A stretch of DNA of 64,000 nucleotides, taken from contig NZ_CP013363.1 in the NCBI RefSeq assembly GCF_001718315.1, forward strand, positions 1,860,001-1,924,000, read 5' to 3'. This DNA is from Burkholderia diffusa. GTDB lineage: Bacteria; Pseudomonadota; Gammaproteobacteria; Burkholderiales; Burkholderiaceae. The position numbers and the translations under genes were made by a program. Each line of letters opens with the position of its first letter. The first letter of the stretch is position 1. Below, in pieces: positions 63,180 to 64,000 of this stretch. The notes beneath the pieces are model-generated. The model searched no databases. It was not told where the DNA came from and saw only the letters and a program-made list of their open reading frames with translations.

Positions 63180-64000
63180 ATGCGCATTCACCGTCATGGG
63201 CCGCCGCCTGCATCGTCCGGCGGCCGCCCCCGTCACCCGCTGTCCGCGCGGGTCGCGCGCGCCGCGCTGTTCGCGGCGCTGCTCGTCGTGTGCGCGGCGG
63301 TGGCCGCCCCGCCTCCCGCCGCCGCACCCGCGGCCGCGCCGCCGGTGTTCGTGATTCCGGTCAACGGCGCGATCGGGCCGGCCAGCGCCGATTTCATCGT
63401 CCGCTCGCTCGACCGCGCGGCGCGCGAGCACGCGCCGCTCGCGATCCTGCAACTCGATACGCCCGGCGGGCTCGACACATCGATGCGGCAGATCATCAAG
63501 GCGATCCTCGGCTCGCCGGTGCCGGTCGCCGCGTTCGTCGCGCCGGGCGGTGCGCGGGCCGCGAGCGCCGGTACCTATATCGTCTACGCGAGCCACATCG
63601 CCGCGATGGCGCCCGGCACCAACCTCGGCGCCGCGTCGCCGGTGCAGTTCGGTATCGGCGGTGGCGCGCCGGGGACACCCGGTACGCCAGGAACACCGGG
63701 GGCAACCCGGCCGTCGCCGGCCGGGGCATCGGGTGCTGCAGGTGCGTCCGGTGCATCCGCGTCGCCGGCCGAGCTGCCGAACGACACGCAATCGACGGAG
63801 ATCCGCAAGGCGACGCAGGACGCCGCCGCGTACATCCGCGGCCTCGCGCAGTTGCGCGGACGCAATGCCGAATGGGCCGAGCGCGCGGTGCGCGAGGCGT
63901 TGAGCCTGTCGGCGACCGAGGCACGCGCGCAACATGTCGTCGACCTGATCGCGCAGGATCCGGCCGACCTCGCGCGCCAGCTCGACGGCCGCACCGTGAC
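63180..64000 (+). CDS. NfeD-type membrane serine protease, 3' end outside the window
   Basis: The first 273 or so residues of a ClpP-fold NfeD protease; the gene continues past the window end. A signal/anchor helix (about residues 25-45) precedes the protease domain with ILQLDTPGGLDTSMRQIIKAI, nucleophile S129 in GGARAASAGTYIVYASHIAAMAPGTNLGAASPV, and general-base K210 in STEIRKATQDAAAYIRGLA. Between S129 and K210 lies a low-complexity insert of about 40 residues with GxP-rich collagen-like triplets (160-190). NfeD proteases clear membrane proteins such as stomatin partners. The exact start is uncertain. Confidence 0.82.
   Translation, partial: MRIHRHGPPPASSGGRPRHPLSARVARAALFAALLVVCAAVAAPPPAAAPAAAPPVFVIPVNGAIGPASADFIVRSLDRAAREHAPLAILQLDTPGGLDTSMRQIIKAILGSPVPVAAFVAPGGARAASAGTYIVYASHIAAMAPGTNLGAASPVQFGIGGGAPGTPGTPGTPGATRPSPAGASGAAGASGASASPAELPNDTQSTEIRKATQDAAAYIRGLAQLRGRNAEWAERAVREALSLSATEARAQHVVDLIAQDPADLARQLDGRTV

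Overview
The window looks like part of a secondary replicon of a Burkholderia, most likely a member of the Burkholderia cepacia complex. The DNA is very GC-rich with strong third-position GC. It carries a Tat-exported class A beta-lactamase paired with a LysR regulator (penA/penR type), a divergent ygiW/qseBC locus and a valine-catabolism (mms) operon, and it is dense in small regulators and one-gene metabolic functions. The genus call is an inference from gene content and protein similarity recalled from memory; no database was searched.

Layout. 0-7.3 kb: an FAD amine oxidase, a DUF2945/DUF488 pair, a TauE/SafE permease, an NnrU-like membrane protein, a TfoX-N protein overlapping an Ldh2-type 2-hydroxyacid dehydrogenase, and an M20 peptidase. 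7.9-11.7 kb: an arginine-dependent acid-resistance operon, adiC-adiA. 12-18.2 kb: ftrA divergent from a rhodanese, a superinfection-immunity-like membrane protein, a cytochrome P450, a frameshifted YodC-like gene, a PEP-mutase-family lyase, an acetyltransferase and an RpiR regulator. 18.2-20.9 kb: ygiW divergent from qseB-qseC. 20.9-24.8 kb: nine same-strand copies of an approximately 80-bp element whose core resembles two inverted DnaA boxes. The copies lie in the gaps around a tiny membrane-protein gene and the beta-lactamase/LysR pair.

25-41.4 kb: a glycogen-debranching-type enzyme, a giant autotransporter with 561-bp internal repeats, a SanA/YdcF-like protein, a divergent MreB paralogue, a patatin fused to an outer-membrane barrel (type Vd secretion), a two-component system and a glutaminase. 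41.4-45.4 kb: a visibly more A/T-rich patch with a small membrane protein and a 773-residue orphan protein. The N-terminus of the orphan resembles a helical pore-forming toxin domain; this is the best candidate in the window for something undescribed.

45.4-54.3 kb: an isochorismatase-fold protein lacking the usual triad, a secreted RNase T2, a membrane protein fused to a permuted papain-like domain, a lipoprotein, an XRE regulator, an HD hydrolase, a methyltransferase, and an MFS exporter divergent from a LysR regulator. 54.4-63.1 kb: a six-gene operon for valine/isobutyrate catabolism, read leftward from an acyl-CoA dehydrogenase to a 3-hydroxyisobutyryl-CoA hydrolase. It encodes every step from isobutyryl-CoA to propionyl-CoA and is flanked by a divergent AraC regulator. 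The right edge cuts an NfeD-type membrane serine protease.

No rRNA, tRNA, CRISPR array, insertion sequence or complete prophage was recognised. Start sites were chosen from ribosome-binding sites, overlaps and family lengths, so several differ from the longest possible reading frame.
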